Assembly: GCA_000231825.2 (NCBI GenBank)
Contig: JH720308.1
Span: forward strand, 706,483 to 770,482
Source: Tetrahymena elliotti 4EA
Taxonomy: Eukaryota; Ciliophora; Oligohymenophorea; Hymenostomatida; Tetrahymenidae
Length of the DNA: 64,000 nt
Reading direction: 5' to 3'
Below, piece by piece: positions 14,816-28,324 of the stretch; position 1 is the stretch's first letter; the number at the start of each line of letters is the position of its first letter. The notes below the pieces were generated by a model, which saw only the letters and a list, made by a program, of their open reading frames with translations, was not told where the DNA came from and did no database searches. A program made the position numbers and the translations under genes.

Positions 14816-15466
14816 TCAGTAATTAATTAAGTTTTTTTATTCTTATGAGTTATTCAACAACAATTTCAGTTCTTGGTGTTTATCTTAATTTTCTTTTGCA
14901 TAACTTAGTAATATTTCTAAAGCAACATTACCATCAGGAGTATATTGGTCTTTACTCTATTTAACTTCATGAACATATCTCCATTTAATTTCTTATATTT
15001 CTTCTTTTTGGAAGTTTACTTCACCATCATAGAACATGAAATAAACTTTCCCCCAAACTTTTTGTGTTTCAGTTGAATACAAAAATGTTTTTAATCCCTA
15101 AAGTTCTTTTAGAAGATCATTAGTTTATCATGATGTAATTAATTTGAAGAAATTTAAAATATATTGCTTACAATTATTGTGATTGACGCCTGCCTCTTCT
15201 CCTAACTCTTTTTAAGCATTTGTATCATAATCTTCTCCTTCTGCAACACATCCTCCAAAGCAAGTAGTCCAATATCCTCCACACCATAATTTATCTTTAT
15301 GTCTTAAGTGAGTACAAATTTATCCGAAACTATTAACCAAAATGATGTATGTAGCTTGATGGTAAAGAAAATTTTCTCTCATAAATTTTCTAGTGACATA
15401 TTCAACAAATTCGTTATTTTGATTGACTATTTTCACTCTTTCAACTAAATTCTCTGCTTAATTCAT
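14816..15466 (-). CDS. Nudix hydrolase
   Basis: Two exons (15466-15172 and 15105-14816), one 66-nt GT-AG intron, 194 aa. Nudix enzymes hydrolyse a nucleoside diphosphate linked to another moiety. The Nudix box covers residues 72-94: G72, E78, then K86 E87 L x E90 E91 x G93 V94. The canonical Arg of the REUXEE core is Lys here, while the metal-binding glutamates are kept. The sequence before the box (LRHKDKLWCGGYWTTCFGG) is like the IPP-isomerase/YfcD-type subgroup, where the substrate is often uncertain. The compact size indicates a stand-alone domain with no targeting signal that I can see. Substrate is unknown. Confidence 0.85.
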
Positions 15467-16087
15467 TTTTTTAACAGCTATGTAACTTTTTTATCAAATA
15501 AATTAAATCAAAGTGATATCTTTTACTCTAAATAAAAATAGAATTGTAAGAATTATAAAATAAAAAATATTGATACGATAAATATTTTATTATATTTTTG
15601 CTTCAATAATACTTAGAAGTAAAAATGCAAGAAAATTCAAATCTCAATAAGATTTAAAATACAATAATAATAAATATGATAGAATTTGTTTTCTTTTTAT
15701 AAATAAATATAAAAAAGGACTTAATCTCAAAAATGGAATATCTAATGCAGCCAAATAAATACAAAAAAAGTAAAGTTTTAAGAATTATATTATACCTAAA
15801 TAAAAAAGAAAAAATTGATTTTTATTTAAACTTCAAAATAGTTTTAAGTCAAAATAAGAAAATTATTTTAAAAGTTAATTGACAGAAGAAAAATCAAATT
15901 TGTAAAGAAAATATTAGAAATTTTATATGCTGTTAAAACTTATTTATTATAAAACAAACAAAATACTCATAAAATAATGTAAAAGATTTTAGAAACAAAA
16001 ATGTAAATAAAATAATTGTTTAATTTTATATATATACTGCTATCAAAAACTTTTTACTCTATACCCTTTTTTAAGTGTTATATAACA
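15467..16087. other. intergenic, no gene seen
   Basis: AT-rich spacer between two minus-strand genes. It should hold the Nudix promoter and the 3' end of the Q/N-rich gene. Nothing else is recognised. Confidence 0.55.
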
Positions 16088-19000
16088 TCATTAGATATTT
16101 TTACTTTAATTGATAGATTATGCTTTGCAAGGGGATACTATTTAGTAAGAGTGTGTTTTACTAGCAGTATTTAGATTTTAAAGTACTTCTGGTTAGAGTG
16201 GACTTTGGTATCTTTGATTTTGTTAGTTTTCTTATTAGTAATTATATTGGGTTTTTTTTATTGTTGAGAAATTATTCTCATAGTTGTCTTCCAAACTTTT
16301 TTTACTAAAAAGAGATGTCTAATCTTACTCATTATTAGTTGAAGGTGAAGCAGACTCCAGTTCTATTCTTTTTTGTTGTGGTGTAAACATATTATTATGA
16401 GTAGATGGAGATCCATAATTCCTATTATTTGTTGTTAATGATAAGTTATTAATAGAAAAATCGATACCTTCACTGTATACTTATTAAGTGACTTGGGTTG
16501 CTTTATCTATAATTTAGTTAATTGTGCCTATTTTTGATTATAAATCCTCTTCTTAGATTGTATCTATTGTGTAAGGGTAATTTAAGTTGACTTTTTTATT
16601 TTAAACTCTTCTTTCTACTTCATCAATAATGTTTAGTGTTTATTACTACTAATCTCTGTTTGAATTTCCACCATTATTGAATGAATATTCTAATTAATTA
16701 CTCTAATCAATATCAACTTCACTTTATTCGAAAAACGATGGGCGTTTAATTTGTGTTACAATATTATTCTCAGTGTTCTTATTGTTTTTTATTTGTAAAA
16801 GTTGATTTTTGGCTTCTTCAATTTCACTTTATCTCATATTTCTAATGGCAATCTAACTATCTATTTGGTCTTATATTTTTTTATTTTAGTATTGGTAAAA
16901 GTTTATTTACTCCTATGTTTAACCCTAAACACCTAAACTATTGCTTGTGTTAAGATTTAAACTTGAGTTAATCTATGAAATTATTTTCATCTACTTAATT
17001 TATTCATCTTCTATCATGCTGGCTTGGTCATTTGAGTTACCTTAATATTATCTTTATTGTTAATCAATAAAATTGGCTGTTATTTATGAAGATTTGGGTA
17101 AGCTAGATAAACTTGAAGATGTGTTCCCATTATTACTTTATCTTATTTATCCTCCTAAAGAAAATTAATTCGAAATTGGTCTATTCTAATCACTTTAAGA
17201 ATTATATTCAGATGATTCAAAGTTTTTGTTATAATATTTAGCCAAAGTTTACTAGTAATTTTCAGTCTCAAAAGGATCTTTTTTATTTGCTTGCTAGTAA
17301 GTAATAGGGGAAGGGCTAATCATGCTAGACTTTGAGTTACTTGTATCTTTTTAGTCTATAAAGAATTTGTTTAGTTACTAAATAACTAATGAAGAGTTCG
17401 ATTACTATGTTTCTTTGATTGATTCATTTGTTTTTGCTATATTGCTAATTGTTTTATTAAAATTATTATTACACTTAACAGACCTAACTTAATTTGAAGG
17501 TTAAGGATTTTTTATTTTTGTCTGAACGTACTACTATCTGTTAGAAATAGATGAATTTTAAGTGTTAGTATTTTAGCCGAAGTTGTTTTGATTGGCTTAT
17601 TGCTAAATATAATTTAATATGTTTTCACTATTCTGTGATTTAAAACTATCTTTTTCATTTGATTATAAACATGATGAGTTACTAACCAAGTTGAGATCGT
17701 TCAAATTTGGAGCTTTCACTATTACTTGTTCAATATTATCTGTTATATTTTTCATTTATTATTCTTATTAACCTTGGAAATTTATACTATTGTTAATAAC
17801 TTAAGAAGGATAACTTAAAATTGGTTAAAATAAACCATTGTATTGGTAAGAGAGATTTTAGGGTATTACAATTTGAGTATTCTAAACTAGAGGAGTAAAA
17901 CTCAGTTTTTATTATTAAATTTATGGTACTGGTTAAAATTCATTAGGCCTGCTTCCAGCGGATCCACTCCTATTTGCTAAATTTTTGTTTATGTAAACAA
18001 TTTGATTATGCTTTTCTTGTTTGGTTTCTAATTCAAAAGGAGGTATTTTTTAAGCCTAATTAACTTATTAGTAATTTAAAAAAGTGATGTTTGGTTTTTA
18101 TGTTGGTGAAAGGCTTCGAGAAGAAGTATTTATTTTTTATGTATTGTTATTACCATTAACTTTATAAACATTATTATTTGTTAATTGGGTTATATGAGGA
18201 TCATTTCTTTTATTAAGAGAACTGTCTAAAATTATCTTGCTATTATTTGGGATGCCCTAGATTATTTATTATTACTCATGTTCATTTGATATAAAGAATT
18301 AGTTTTCTTCCATTATTTTTTAAGAGTTTGCATTTGGTGATGTAGAAATTGTAGATTATATAGGAGACTTAGACTAAAGAATCTTAACGTTAGGGTTATT
18401 TATCTAAATATATTAGGTTTGAGGATTTAACCCTTAGCTTATTTAAAAGTTATTCATATAAGGAGATTAAATTGCTGAATAGGCAACAACAGGAGTATTG
18501 ACTTGGGTGCTAGGAACTGAAGGTATAAAAATATTTTAGAGCTTTTAAACACATTACTATTTGACTGGACTTTGTTTTTATAGGACCTTATTTGGAGAGT
18601 ATTAAAATTACTGGCAGTTTAGTTGATAGCTTTGGTTAATAATTTTATATGGTGCTTTTATTTACTCATTAGCTATGGATGATTCAGCACTGTGATCAGC
18701 TTGTTGGTATTGTTTTTAAGTAAAGTTGTTGATGAAGTTCTACTCTTATTCTTTAGCAACAAAATTATTTTACCTGGAATAACTATTTACTTTCTCATCA
18801 TGGTTAATACTTTTCACTAATTTATTTGTATCAGCAACTACTCGTTAATAAGGCATCTTTATTATTTCTACTTCTTTAGCTAGGCTTTGATTAAATATTT
18901 TAGGTACTCCTCCATTAGTAGAGTATTAAATATTCTATTAAGCATTTTATGGAGACTTTGTAAGTAGTATTTGTTAAGGTGAATTTTATAAAAGCTAAAT

Positions 19001-19263
19001 AAAAGATTCATTGTACCAAGGCTCATTTAACCTTTCAGGAGTTTTTGAAACTTTTCCTGGTGGTGACAAACTCTTCTTGAAAATGATAGGTTTACCCTAT
19101 TACTTCTATGAATATTTAATTAACTACAATGCAAAAATTTTGAGAAAATTAAAGTTAAATTATTAAAATGTATTAAAAAAGAGTTTCAATATTTGTTTAT
19201 GTTATAATTTTAGTAGATCTAGTTCTTATTTAATAAATATTAGAGCATTACCTAATATATCAT
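16088..19263 (-). CDS. Q/N/S-rich low-complexity protein, unrecognised
   Basis: The minus-strand frame ending at TGA 16090-16088 is free of TGA for over 3 kb. I checked every TCA triplet on the plus strand against this frame, and such length is far beyond chance. The likely first exon is tiny (19263-19252, ATG ATA TAT TAG), joined by a 128-nt intron to 19123; this start is tentative. It would give about 1,015 aa. Composition is dominated by Gln, Asn, Ser and Thr in short runs, with no membrane segment or signal peptide. One short charged heptad-like stretch (near plus-strand 16790-16900) could form a coiled coil. No domain is recognised. It is the first of three same-strand unknown genes. Similar disordered proteins occur widely in Tetrahymena. 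Confidence 0.7.
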
Positions 19264-20903
19264 GGCAAATACTCTCCAATTTTGTTGTTTTGCTATTTAA
19301 TTTGGTTTTTATCTTAATTTATAATTTATAATTTATAATTTTATAGAGGTTAGAATGATTAAGGAGGTAGAGGTAAACTTGTTATTATTGATAAATAATC
19401 CAGTAATTAATTCTTATAAATTAATGATAATCACTCAAAAATTAAATTTTATTGTTCACTGATTTTATTATCATAATAAATAAATAGGATATAAAAATAA
19501 TATTGATTATTTTGATTCTATTGAATGAATAAAATATGTATTATTTCATCATTCCTTTTTTTATTATTTTTTATCTTTTATCCATTGTACTAAATTATTT
19601 AATAATTATTAATTTAATTTCTTTTCAAGGTTACTTTATTTATTGAATTGTGAATACAGTAAAATAATCAAATAAAACTATTTTATTTGCAAAGACTATG
19701 AGCAACTTTTTGAATTTATTATTTAACTTTAAATGTTAAAGGAATGTTACTTAATTTCTACTTTACTTCTTAATTTTCTAAACAAATTTTAAATAAAAAA
19801 TCTAATCAAAATTAACTTTTATTTCTAATAAGTAGATTTATTTTAAATTTAAAGAGATAAATCATCAAACTAACTGAAAAATATCGCACTGTAAAAATTA
19901 AATAACTCATTCTCATAATCAATTTACAATTTTAATTTTAAAATAAAATTGATCAAAGAAAAGATATTTTTAGAAATTAAAACTTTCATTAGAAAAATAA
20001 ATCTGTATTACTGACTAAATATTTCAATTTAAATCCAAATTTTATAATTTTGATTCCTCTAAATACTAGATAATGGATTGAACTGCTTAAATAATACTAT
20101 TTTAAACATGAATTCTTAAAATCTATTCAGCAGATTAAGCTAAAAAAAATTAATACTTACTTGCTTATTCTAAAAAATAAAATATTTGAAACAATTTATC
20201 AAGATATTTACTGCCAATTCCTTTTAGATCTCTCCTGTATGATCAAATCTCCCCAAAAAAATCCATTCAAAATGAGATCTCCCCTCCCAGCTAAAAAAAT
20301 TCTAGACGTATTATATTCAATTTAAAAAATAAAATAATAAGTCATGCAGCATTCTTTTAGGAATTTCATTTTTTCATTTTTTGAATAATAATTTCTTTTG
20401 TGATTTATTTTCATTAAAATTTTAATTTTTTTCTATTAAATTTTTTTCTAAAATAACCATTCAAAAATATGATAACTCTCCACTTTGCCACTTTGAGGAA
20501 ACTACTGGGGAGATATAAAAGGAAATTGGAAACTGTTTTAAATATATTATTTTCTTTGACCAATATAAAAGAGATAAATATTTTTTATAAAATAATTTAA
20601 GTAATGAAAATAAATTTTACAATTAGTTTTTATTAAATTTACGAGATTAATTTGAAAATAATTAAATTACATTTAAAAGAATTAAAAAATTCAAATAATT
20701 ATTTAACTATCCTACTTTAGTTTTTAATTTAATCATATTTTTTTAAATATTCATTTAATGATATCACAATAAAACTTTTAATTATATAAAGATATTTAAG
20801 AAAAAAAAATCATTATTATATTTAATTGAATATGAAAATTAATTATAAATATACATTTTTACAAGATAATAAATAACAGAAATATTTTGATTGTTCAACT
20901 TAC
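19264..20903. other. intergenic, no gene seen
   Basis: About 1.6 kb of AT-rich DNA. A slightly GC-richer patch with C-runs lies at about 20220-20300, and a GGGGAGAT at about 20511 is the inverse of ATCTCCCC near 20246. I could not relate this to a structure or gene. Confidence 0.5.
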
Positions 20904-22595
20904 TCATTTTACTAGTTATTTTAGGATTTTATTTTTTATGTTTTTTGGTAAAAAAGTGATACATTCATTAAAGTTATGTGATGAGTTATCAAACAAACTT
21001 TTATATTTTTAATTAGACTAAAAAATAATTGTGTTTGGTTTATACAAATTCACTTAATTTACTTAATTTTGTGGTTACTATTAAAGTTGTAATTTCGGTA
21101 AGGCTGGCTTTTTCATTTCTATGTTTGCAAGATTGCTATAAAATTTAGGCATATTTTCTTTTCCTTTAATGGGATTTATTTCAGATATTTGAATTTTATT
21201 TTTTGAGGGTTTTAGCAAATTAAAAACATTATTTTCTTGATGATTTTAACTTTCTAATAATATTGAATTTGTTTACTAATGTTTGACCAGCATTTTAATT
21301 ATTTTCTTTTATATTTATCTACTATTTTTTTTTGCAAAGTTATATTCCTCTTTGTTATCAACTGTCTGTTTTTCATTATTTTTAGGATTTATTGAGTTGC
21401 TTTATTTAATATTTTAATGAGGGTCACTTAATAACTAAGATCTAGCTTTTAGATTTATAAAATTATTCTCTTCATTATTAGTAAGAATCACTGTACTTCC
21501 TGTTATGTCACAAGATTATTATTAGTCAAGTTATTTACTAGTACAAGTATTAGGCTTAGTCTTAGTATTTACAATTAAATCTGACTCTTTAGTAAATCCT
21601 TTTTCACTTTATTTTGCATATGGAGTAGAAGATGCTGATCTTCCTTCTATATTGACTATATTTGCCTTAAAAAAATTTTAAGCTTAATGACTATTTTACC
21701 ATGGAGAGATATCTTCTTATATAAACCATTCATTTTTTTTAACTTACTTTGGCTGTATACACTTTTTGCTCTTTAAATTTTTTACCTTTTCTGTAAAATA
21801 ATTCTTATCTACATTTTTATATATCTCGTAATAAGACAATCTATCAATCTCATCTTAATCTTAAATGGTGTCTAAACCTTCTTCGTACAAATAGTTTTTA
21901 TTTAAATCTATAATATCTTCATTATTTATATTAGTAAAATCATCTAAACCTTTCTAATCATCAGAAAACTAACAAGCTAAACTTTTTTAGCTGAAATGAT
22001 CATTCTTAATTAGATTGTTAGATAAGCTGGATTATTTAAGACAAGTAGATTCACTAAATTATTTCAAACTATCTTTTCTCATCCTCATTTAAGTTTTAAA
22101 ATATCTAAAAAATTTATTTTGAACGTCTGTTTGTTAATTGACCTAAGAATTTAGATTACATGTTTTGCTTTACTCTTAATAAAAAGTATGACCCATATTA
22201 AATGAAGTAGATCTCTTATTTCTATTTTAAGATCTTGTTGACATCTTTGAAAAGTCTTACTAAGTAAATTAATTATTTATATTGCTACTATAAAAACTAT
22301 TCTATGCAACAGTTGTTGTATTCAAAGCAGGAAATTCTAATACATTTTTAGAAACAGGATTCTAAACACTTAACTATCTAGGCCTATTATAAATTTGGAA
22401 TGAAGCTTCATAACTATTTTAATTTTTCTAGTCTATTAATCCAAAGAAAAATTAACGATCTTCCTATCTACTTGTATTTATGTTATCTTTCAATTGTTCC
22501 ATTTTTCTTTTAGTTTGATCTATGAAGAGGTATTTTAATTTATTGATGAATTTATTTAGCTTTTTTAAAGTAAAATTTGAATTATTGACAATCAT
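20904..22595 (-). CDS. Q/N/K-rich protein, unrecognised
   Basis: Single open frame ending TGA 20906-20904. The first in-frame ATG of the run is at 22595 (563 aa); a second at 22502 (532 aa) is also possible. The sequence is hydrophilic and low-complexity with many Asn, Gln, Ser and Lys, and no hydrophobic segment. A central part (around plus-strand 21750-21900) is richer in acidic and aromatic residues, with DEIDRLSYYEIY and NEWFIQEDISPW, and may be the only folded portion. No family is recognised. It lies between two other unknown genes on the same strand, 1.0 and 1.6 kb away, so each probably has its own promoter. Confidence 0.65.
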
Positions 22596-23617
22596 AAGAT
22601 TTTAATAATAATAATTTATTTATCTAGCTGTTAATAACAAAAATATTTACATTTTTAGAATTCTTATCATTAATTTTTATGTAAAATGATGTTCAGTCTA
22701 GTTTCTTTTAAAGGCGACTCCTAAAATTTAATTTTATTTAAAAATAATTCTAACACACTAATAAACTCATATCAATAGAAGCCTACTTAATTCATTAATT
22801 TTATTTGTAAATTAAATGAAATTAATCTTTAAAACAAAATAAAAATATTTGAAATAATTTATATTTTTATTTATTTTTCATTATTAACATTTAAAAAATA
22901 TATCTCTTTTTAGAGTATGTCTTATTTTTTCTTAATTTCCAAAAATTTAACCACAAATATTAAAAATTAGATTTAATATTAGAAAAATGGAGAAATTTTA
23001 AATTAAATGATATAATGAAATAAAACTACACTATTTTAAAAAAAATTATCAAGTAGATAGAAATGGTTTTAATACTCAACTTTATTTAGTAAATTATTAT
23101 ATAATCATATTGTTTAGTGAATATCTGAATTTTTTCCTCTACTTTTAATTTTAAGCATTTTATTGTTTTTAAAAGTCTAAAAATAAAAAAAGCTTTTAGC
23201 TTACCTTTAAAAGATTGAAATAATTTTTGAAACAAAAAAAACCTTCACTAATAATAAATTTGAAATTTCAATAGCATTTTATTGAGATATTTTTGATCAA
23301 AATAAATTAAGAAATCAAATAAATTAACTTCTTTTAGAATAAACTAGTTACTTCTTTCAAGCTGTTTGTTATTAAAAAATAAAAAATAAACATCTTAAAT
23401 AAATAAATGAAAAAATAAATAAAAATGTATTTCTTATCTCTATTTATGATTTTAGTTTAAAGAAGGAGATGAGAGACTAATATATTTATGAATGAATAAA
23501 GTGGAAACTCTTGTAAGATTATAGTGAACAAGTTAATTATAAACATCTTATAAATATAAAATTAATTTTAATTAAAAAGAGGAATGAATAGGTGTTTTGA
23601 AAGTATTATCTACTGAT
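22596..23617. other. intergenic, no gene seen
   Basis: About 1 kb of AT-rich spacer between two minus-strand genes. No RNA gene or coding composition is seen. Confidence 0.55.
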
Positions 23618-24694
23618 TCATATTCCACTATATTTTGTTTGGTTTTTAGATTGACTCATTGAGAGTTATGAAGTTTCATTTTCTTCTTCTTCATCTATTT
23701 ATTTGAAGTGTATACGATGCAGTTATTTAAACTTTTCTGTCAGTTCTGGAACATGAACAGAGCTCCATACTTTTTAATACTTCTTTTTCATTGTATCTAG
23801 CACTCTTTATCTTCTATTTTATTCATATTTGTCAGATCTATCTAATATATCCGCTATATCTTCATTTTCTTTACGGAGTTCTTCAAGATGTTTTGGAGGT
23901 TTCAAGTTTTCCTCTTGTAAAAACTCTCTTCTTCTATCACAAGCTCTTCTAACTCTAGTATCTATTTCTTATGTAACTTATTAATATTTTTTATATCTTT
24001 TCATAATTCTATCAACTCTAGCTTCACAATGCAAAATGGCATTACACTTATCAATTAAATAAGAATCATCATAAATAGACTGATTCATAGTTGATACATT
24101 CATATTTGACACATTTTAGTTCTAGTTTTGATTATTTTAGTTGTGACTTATTCCTAGATTTTAAACAGAGCTATATTTATTTGTGTGAATATTTTTTGTG
24201 CTTTATGATCCTCTTTGCAACATTTTATTGGTATGGCTAATGTCATTAGGATTTAAGTATTAGCTTTGATTGTTAATACTATTATTTAACATTGAAAGAT
24301 TCTATGTTGAATTGGAGTTTCCAAATTTTTTAGTATTTCCTTTAATAACATCTTCAGTCATTTTACTTATTTGATGTAAAACATAAGGGCTCATATCTTT
24401 CTTATTGAAATTGTTTTCTTCCACAAACATATCTACAATTTTTTATTATGCGTTTTTACCCTTAGCAGTAGTGACTACCTAAAACTTTTTGCTAACACTT
24501 TCCATCATTTTTAACTAGCTGTTTCCTTAGAACATTGATTAGATAAATGATTAAGACTCATCGTTTATATTTTTTTCTTTTTGTTGGAGCTCTTACTTTT
24601 TATTCAAAGCTATTTAATGCTCAAGCTTAACATCTTCTTCAATGCTTTTTTATATCTCCACACCCCTTTCTGTAACTATTATGCGATTATCCAT
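23618..24694 (-). CDS. coiled-coil protein, unrecognised
   Basis: Single exon, 358 aa, ATG 24694, TGA 23620-23618. The N-terminal 70 residues are charged and helical (VEIQKSIEEDVKLEHQIALN). A Ser/Asn/Gln-rich linker covers about 120-215. The C-terminal third is again charged and helical: MKRYKKYQQVTQEIDTRVRR, then basic and acidic heptads, then an EEEEN stretch near the end. There is no signal peptide or membrane segment. The layout (helix, disordered linker, helix) suggests a structural or adaptor protein, but no family is recognised. Its start faces the MFAP1 start 0.9 kb away, so the two genes are divergent. Confidence 0.75.
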
Positions 24695-25628
24695 GAAAAA
24701 TAACCTGTTTACTTTGTTATTTACTTTTATCTTCTTAGAATTATCAATCAAAATTGTAAATTTTTTATTAATTTTATTATAAAGAAGTGAATTAAATAAT
24801 AAATGAATGAGTTATGCAAAACTAATAATATTTTTAGGGATGCCACATAGATTATTAATAATTTACAATCAAAAAAACTTTTTTCACTGATTTTGTGCAT
24901 TTCATATACTAAATGAGTTATTACAGATGAAGTTTTATATTTTTCTATAAATTAATTAGCACACCAAATTAATCTTTTACAGATTATAACTCATTTATAT
25001 TTATACATTGAAATGCTTTTGCTAGTAACTTAAAATTTTAAATTTCTAAATATTATCTAGAATTAGCTCTCAGACATACACATTTTAGCTCATTTTTAAT
25101 TATTAATTTATCTAAAAGTAAATATAAATATCTTTAGTAGTATAAAATGGATTTTTGATAAAAAAATTAGAATTGTATTTATTTTATTCAAAAAGCCAAA
25201 AAAATGTTATGAGATGTTGATTATACTAAATATATTATAGTTAATATGGATCAATCTTTTGACAATTAATTTATATTTTAAACATTCTTTAATATTATTT
25301 GATATTAGCCTTTTATCTCTATTTTATATGTCATAGAATTCTCTAAATAAAGTGGAAATGATTAATGTAAAGTTAAACCAAATAAAAAAATCTAATAAAC
25401 ATTAATTATTGAGAGTAAAATGATTTTAATTTAAGTTAAAATATAAAAATATATTATTATGAGTAATTTACCATTCTTTTTAAGAGATATTTACACTCTA
25501 TTAATTATTGATTAAAATTTAAAAGTCATTTGATATATATTTATAAATCTTTTTGTCTATATATTTATTAATTCTTTTCACAACAAAAGAAGCTAAGATT
25601 TAATATATTTATTAAATTTATTAATCAA
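24695..25628. other. divergent intergenic region
   Basis: This spacer separates the starts of two divergent genes and should hold both promoters. It is AT-rich throughout, with no distinct motif that I can defend. Confidence 0.55.
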
Positions 25629-27229
25629 ATGGCAGGTGCATCTGATCCCTTCTCTATTCTCAATAAGGGAGGATAGGATATGAGAGTTAATTTAGGATAA
25701 AAAAAATAAGTTGTCAATAGATATTGGAAAGGTGTAGCCCCAGAAGGTGCAGATGATGAAGATGATGAATTTAATATGTTTGAAGAAGCTCCTGCATTTA
25801 AGCAAGTATAAGAAGCAAATCTCAAGAAATAAGATTAAGTGAGTGAGAATAAAAGCAATATTTTAGTAGATGACATTTAAAATGACTAAAAATTATTATA
25901 AGAGGAAGAGGAAGCTCGAAAAAAGGTATTAGGAAGAAGAAGATAAGTTTAAAAATCATAATTAGTATCTGCAAATTAAGAATAAACTGAAAAAAATGAT
26001 CCATAATAGTAAAGTTAAAAATAAGATGAATAGTAAAAACAAGTAGAATCAAACTAATAAAAACAAGAACAGGCTAATTAGACTTTACAAAATAATGATA
26101 AAAGCTTATAAATTACTACCCATAACATTAATGGAGAAATAAAAGTAGAATCAAGAAATGAAGGGAGAGCTGCTGCAAGAGCTCGTTTACTTCAAAGATA
26201 AAAAGAGGAAGAGGAATTAAAGAAAAATAAACAATTAAATAAATAGTAAAGTGAGGAAATGGAAATTGAAAGAAGAAAATCTCAATAAACTAAAGAAAAA
26301 GCTGATGAAAGTGAAAAGAGTTCTGATGAAAGCGAAGATGATGAAGATAATGAAAGAAGTGAATCAGATGAAAGTGGAGATGATGAGGAGGATGATATTG
26401 ACGAAGAAGAGGAAGATGAGGAGGAAGAAGTAAGACCTGTATATAAAATGATGAAACCTGTATATATTCCTAAATCTGAAAGAGATTATTAAAATTAATT
26501 AGATGTTGAAGAGGAGGAACTTGAAGAATAAAAGAGAAAGCAAGAATAAGTAGCAAAGTAATAAATTAAAATGATTATCATGGAATAAAAAAAATAGCAG
26601 ATTATTGGAAATCTAGGAGAGGATGAGTAGAGTGATGATAGTAGATAAGGTAAAGATTTTATGAACGATGATGATGATATTGATAGGGATTTTGAACGTG
26701 AGTAATGGAAAATAAGGGAATTAAAAAGAATCAGAAAAGACAGAGATGAATAAATTAAGAGAGAAAAAGAGTTAGCTGAGTAAGAAAGAAGAAGCAAAAT
26801 GACTAATGAAGAAATTATTGAAGAAGACAAGGTAAATCCAAATATTTATTTTCTATTTATTAAATTTTTTATTTAAAGAGATTAGGTCTGCATCAAAAAA
26901 AAGAAAAAAGATAAATAGGGTTCATGCAAAAATACTATCACAAGGGTGCTTTTTATCAAGATGATGATGATGAAGTTTTACAAAGAGATTTTAATATGCC
27001 CGTAGGTGAAGAATTGCTTGATAAGAGTGTCTTACCATAGTTAATGTAAAAAAGAAGAGGTAATTTTGGTAAAAAGGGTCAATCCAAATATACACATCTT
27101 ACAGATCAAGATACAACTAATTATGATCCAAAGTACAAAGTAGATGAAAATCTGTAAAGAAAAATGCTTTCTAAGCAAGCAGGGTTAAAAGCAGCAAATA
27201 ACATTGACCCAAGAAAGAAAAAATATTGA
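25629..27229 (+). CDS. MFAP1: MFAP1, spliceosomal B-complex protein
   Basis: Two exons, 25629-26831 and 26879-27229, joined in phase 0 by a 47-nt intron; 517 aa. MFAP1 (yeast Spp381-like) joins the U4/U6.U5 tri-snRNP in the B complex and is nuclear. Landmarks are the N-terminal QVVNRYWKGVAPEG, the segment VYKMMKPVYIPKSERD near 280, and the highly conserved WKIRELKRIKRDRDE near 360. In the last exon MQKYYHKGAFYQD, KRRGNFGKKGQSKYTHLTDQ and DTTNYDPKY match the family C-terminus. The middle (about 220-265) is a long Glu/Asp/Ser tract, as in other MFAP1 proteins. Gln is mostly TAA/TAG. The gene is convergent with the membrane protein at 28325-29212. Confidence 0.95.
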
Positions 27230-28324
27230 TTTAAAAATAAAATTAATATTTTATTTAAATGAATTAATAAAAGTAAGTTTAGATTGCTAATTATATTAAA
27301 TAAAAGTTTTAACTGAAAAAATAATGAAATAATTTTAAGTTTTGTCAATAAAATTAATAAGGATTTATTCCTTTCAAATATTAGTTTCATTTTTGTTCTT
27401 TAAAAACATTGAAATAAATCATCATTCTTTTGTTTTGTAAATTTACAAAAGCTTATTAATGTTCATAGTTTTATGATACTTATTGATTAAGTAGATTTTA
27501 ATAAGCAGTAAATACTATTCCTAATACAAAAAAGAATATTTTATTAAACATAAATGAAATAAATTATTTTAATCAATAAAAATAATAAAAATAGTTGAGA
27601 TTAGATAATTTAACTAAAATAAAAAATAGCTCAGATTGAAAAATTTTTTTTAACAAAATTAAAGTAGATTTATTCCTCCAAAATTTTCTGAAATTATTAA
27701 TTAATTATTTTGAATTATGTCCTCTAAATTTATTAATTTGTTAATTTATAAGTATTTATTCTTTACTTTTTATGTTTTTGATTCAGTAAATAAATATGAA
27801 TCCAAAATAAGCAACACAAATCAAGTAATAAATGATCTTCAAAGAAATAAAAATAAAAGATATTATTTGAATCAATGAACTAAAAATAATATTGATAATT
27901 AATTTATCTAGACTTTAAATAAAAATAAATAAAAACCTTAACTGAAAAAATTAATTAAATAATTCTAAATTTCGTTTACAAAATCAGCATAAAAACTGCT
28001 TCAAAATTTCCTAATTGATTTGTTATTATGTTTGGTTTTTATTAATTAAAAACATATAATTGAATGATTATTTATTTTTTTTAATTTATAATTATTTTAC
28101 AAATAGAATTAATGGTTTATGTTTCTTGTTATTGCTGTAAAATTTAACTATTTTTACAGATATTAGAATAAATTTTATCCAAATCATAACATAAAATATC
28201 CGTTTTTAATGTTTTTGAAAGTCTTGCAAAAAGAATACTATAATAATCGTAATACAACTAACTAATTACATACAATTAAACTAAATAACTTTACTCCATT
28301 TCTAATTTAAAAATGATTTCATTA
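27230..28324. other. intergenic between convergent genes
   Basis: About 1.1 kb of AT-rich DNA holding two 3' regions. Related AT-rich stretches recur at about 27305 and 27935 (each beginning TTAACTGAAAAAA), suggesting an old local duplication. No gene is seen. Confidence 0.5.
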
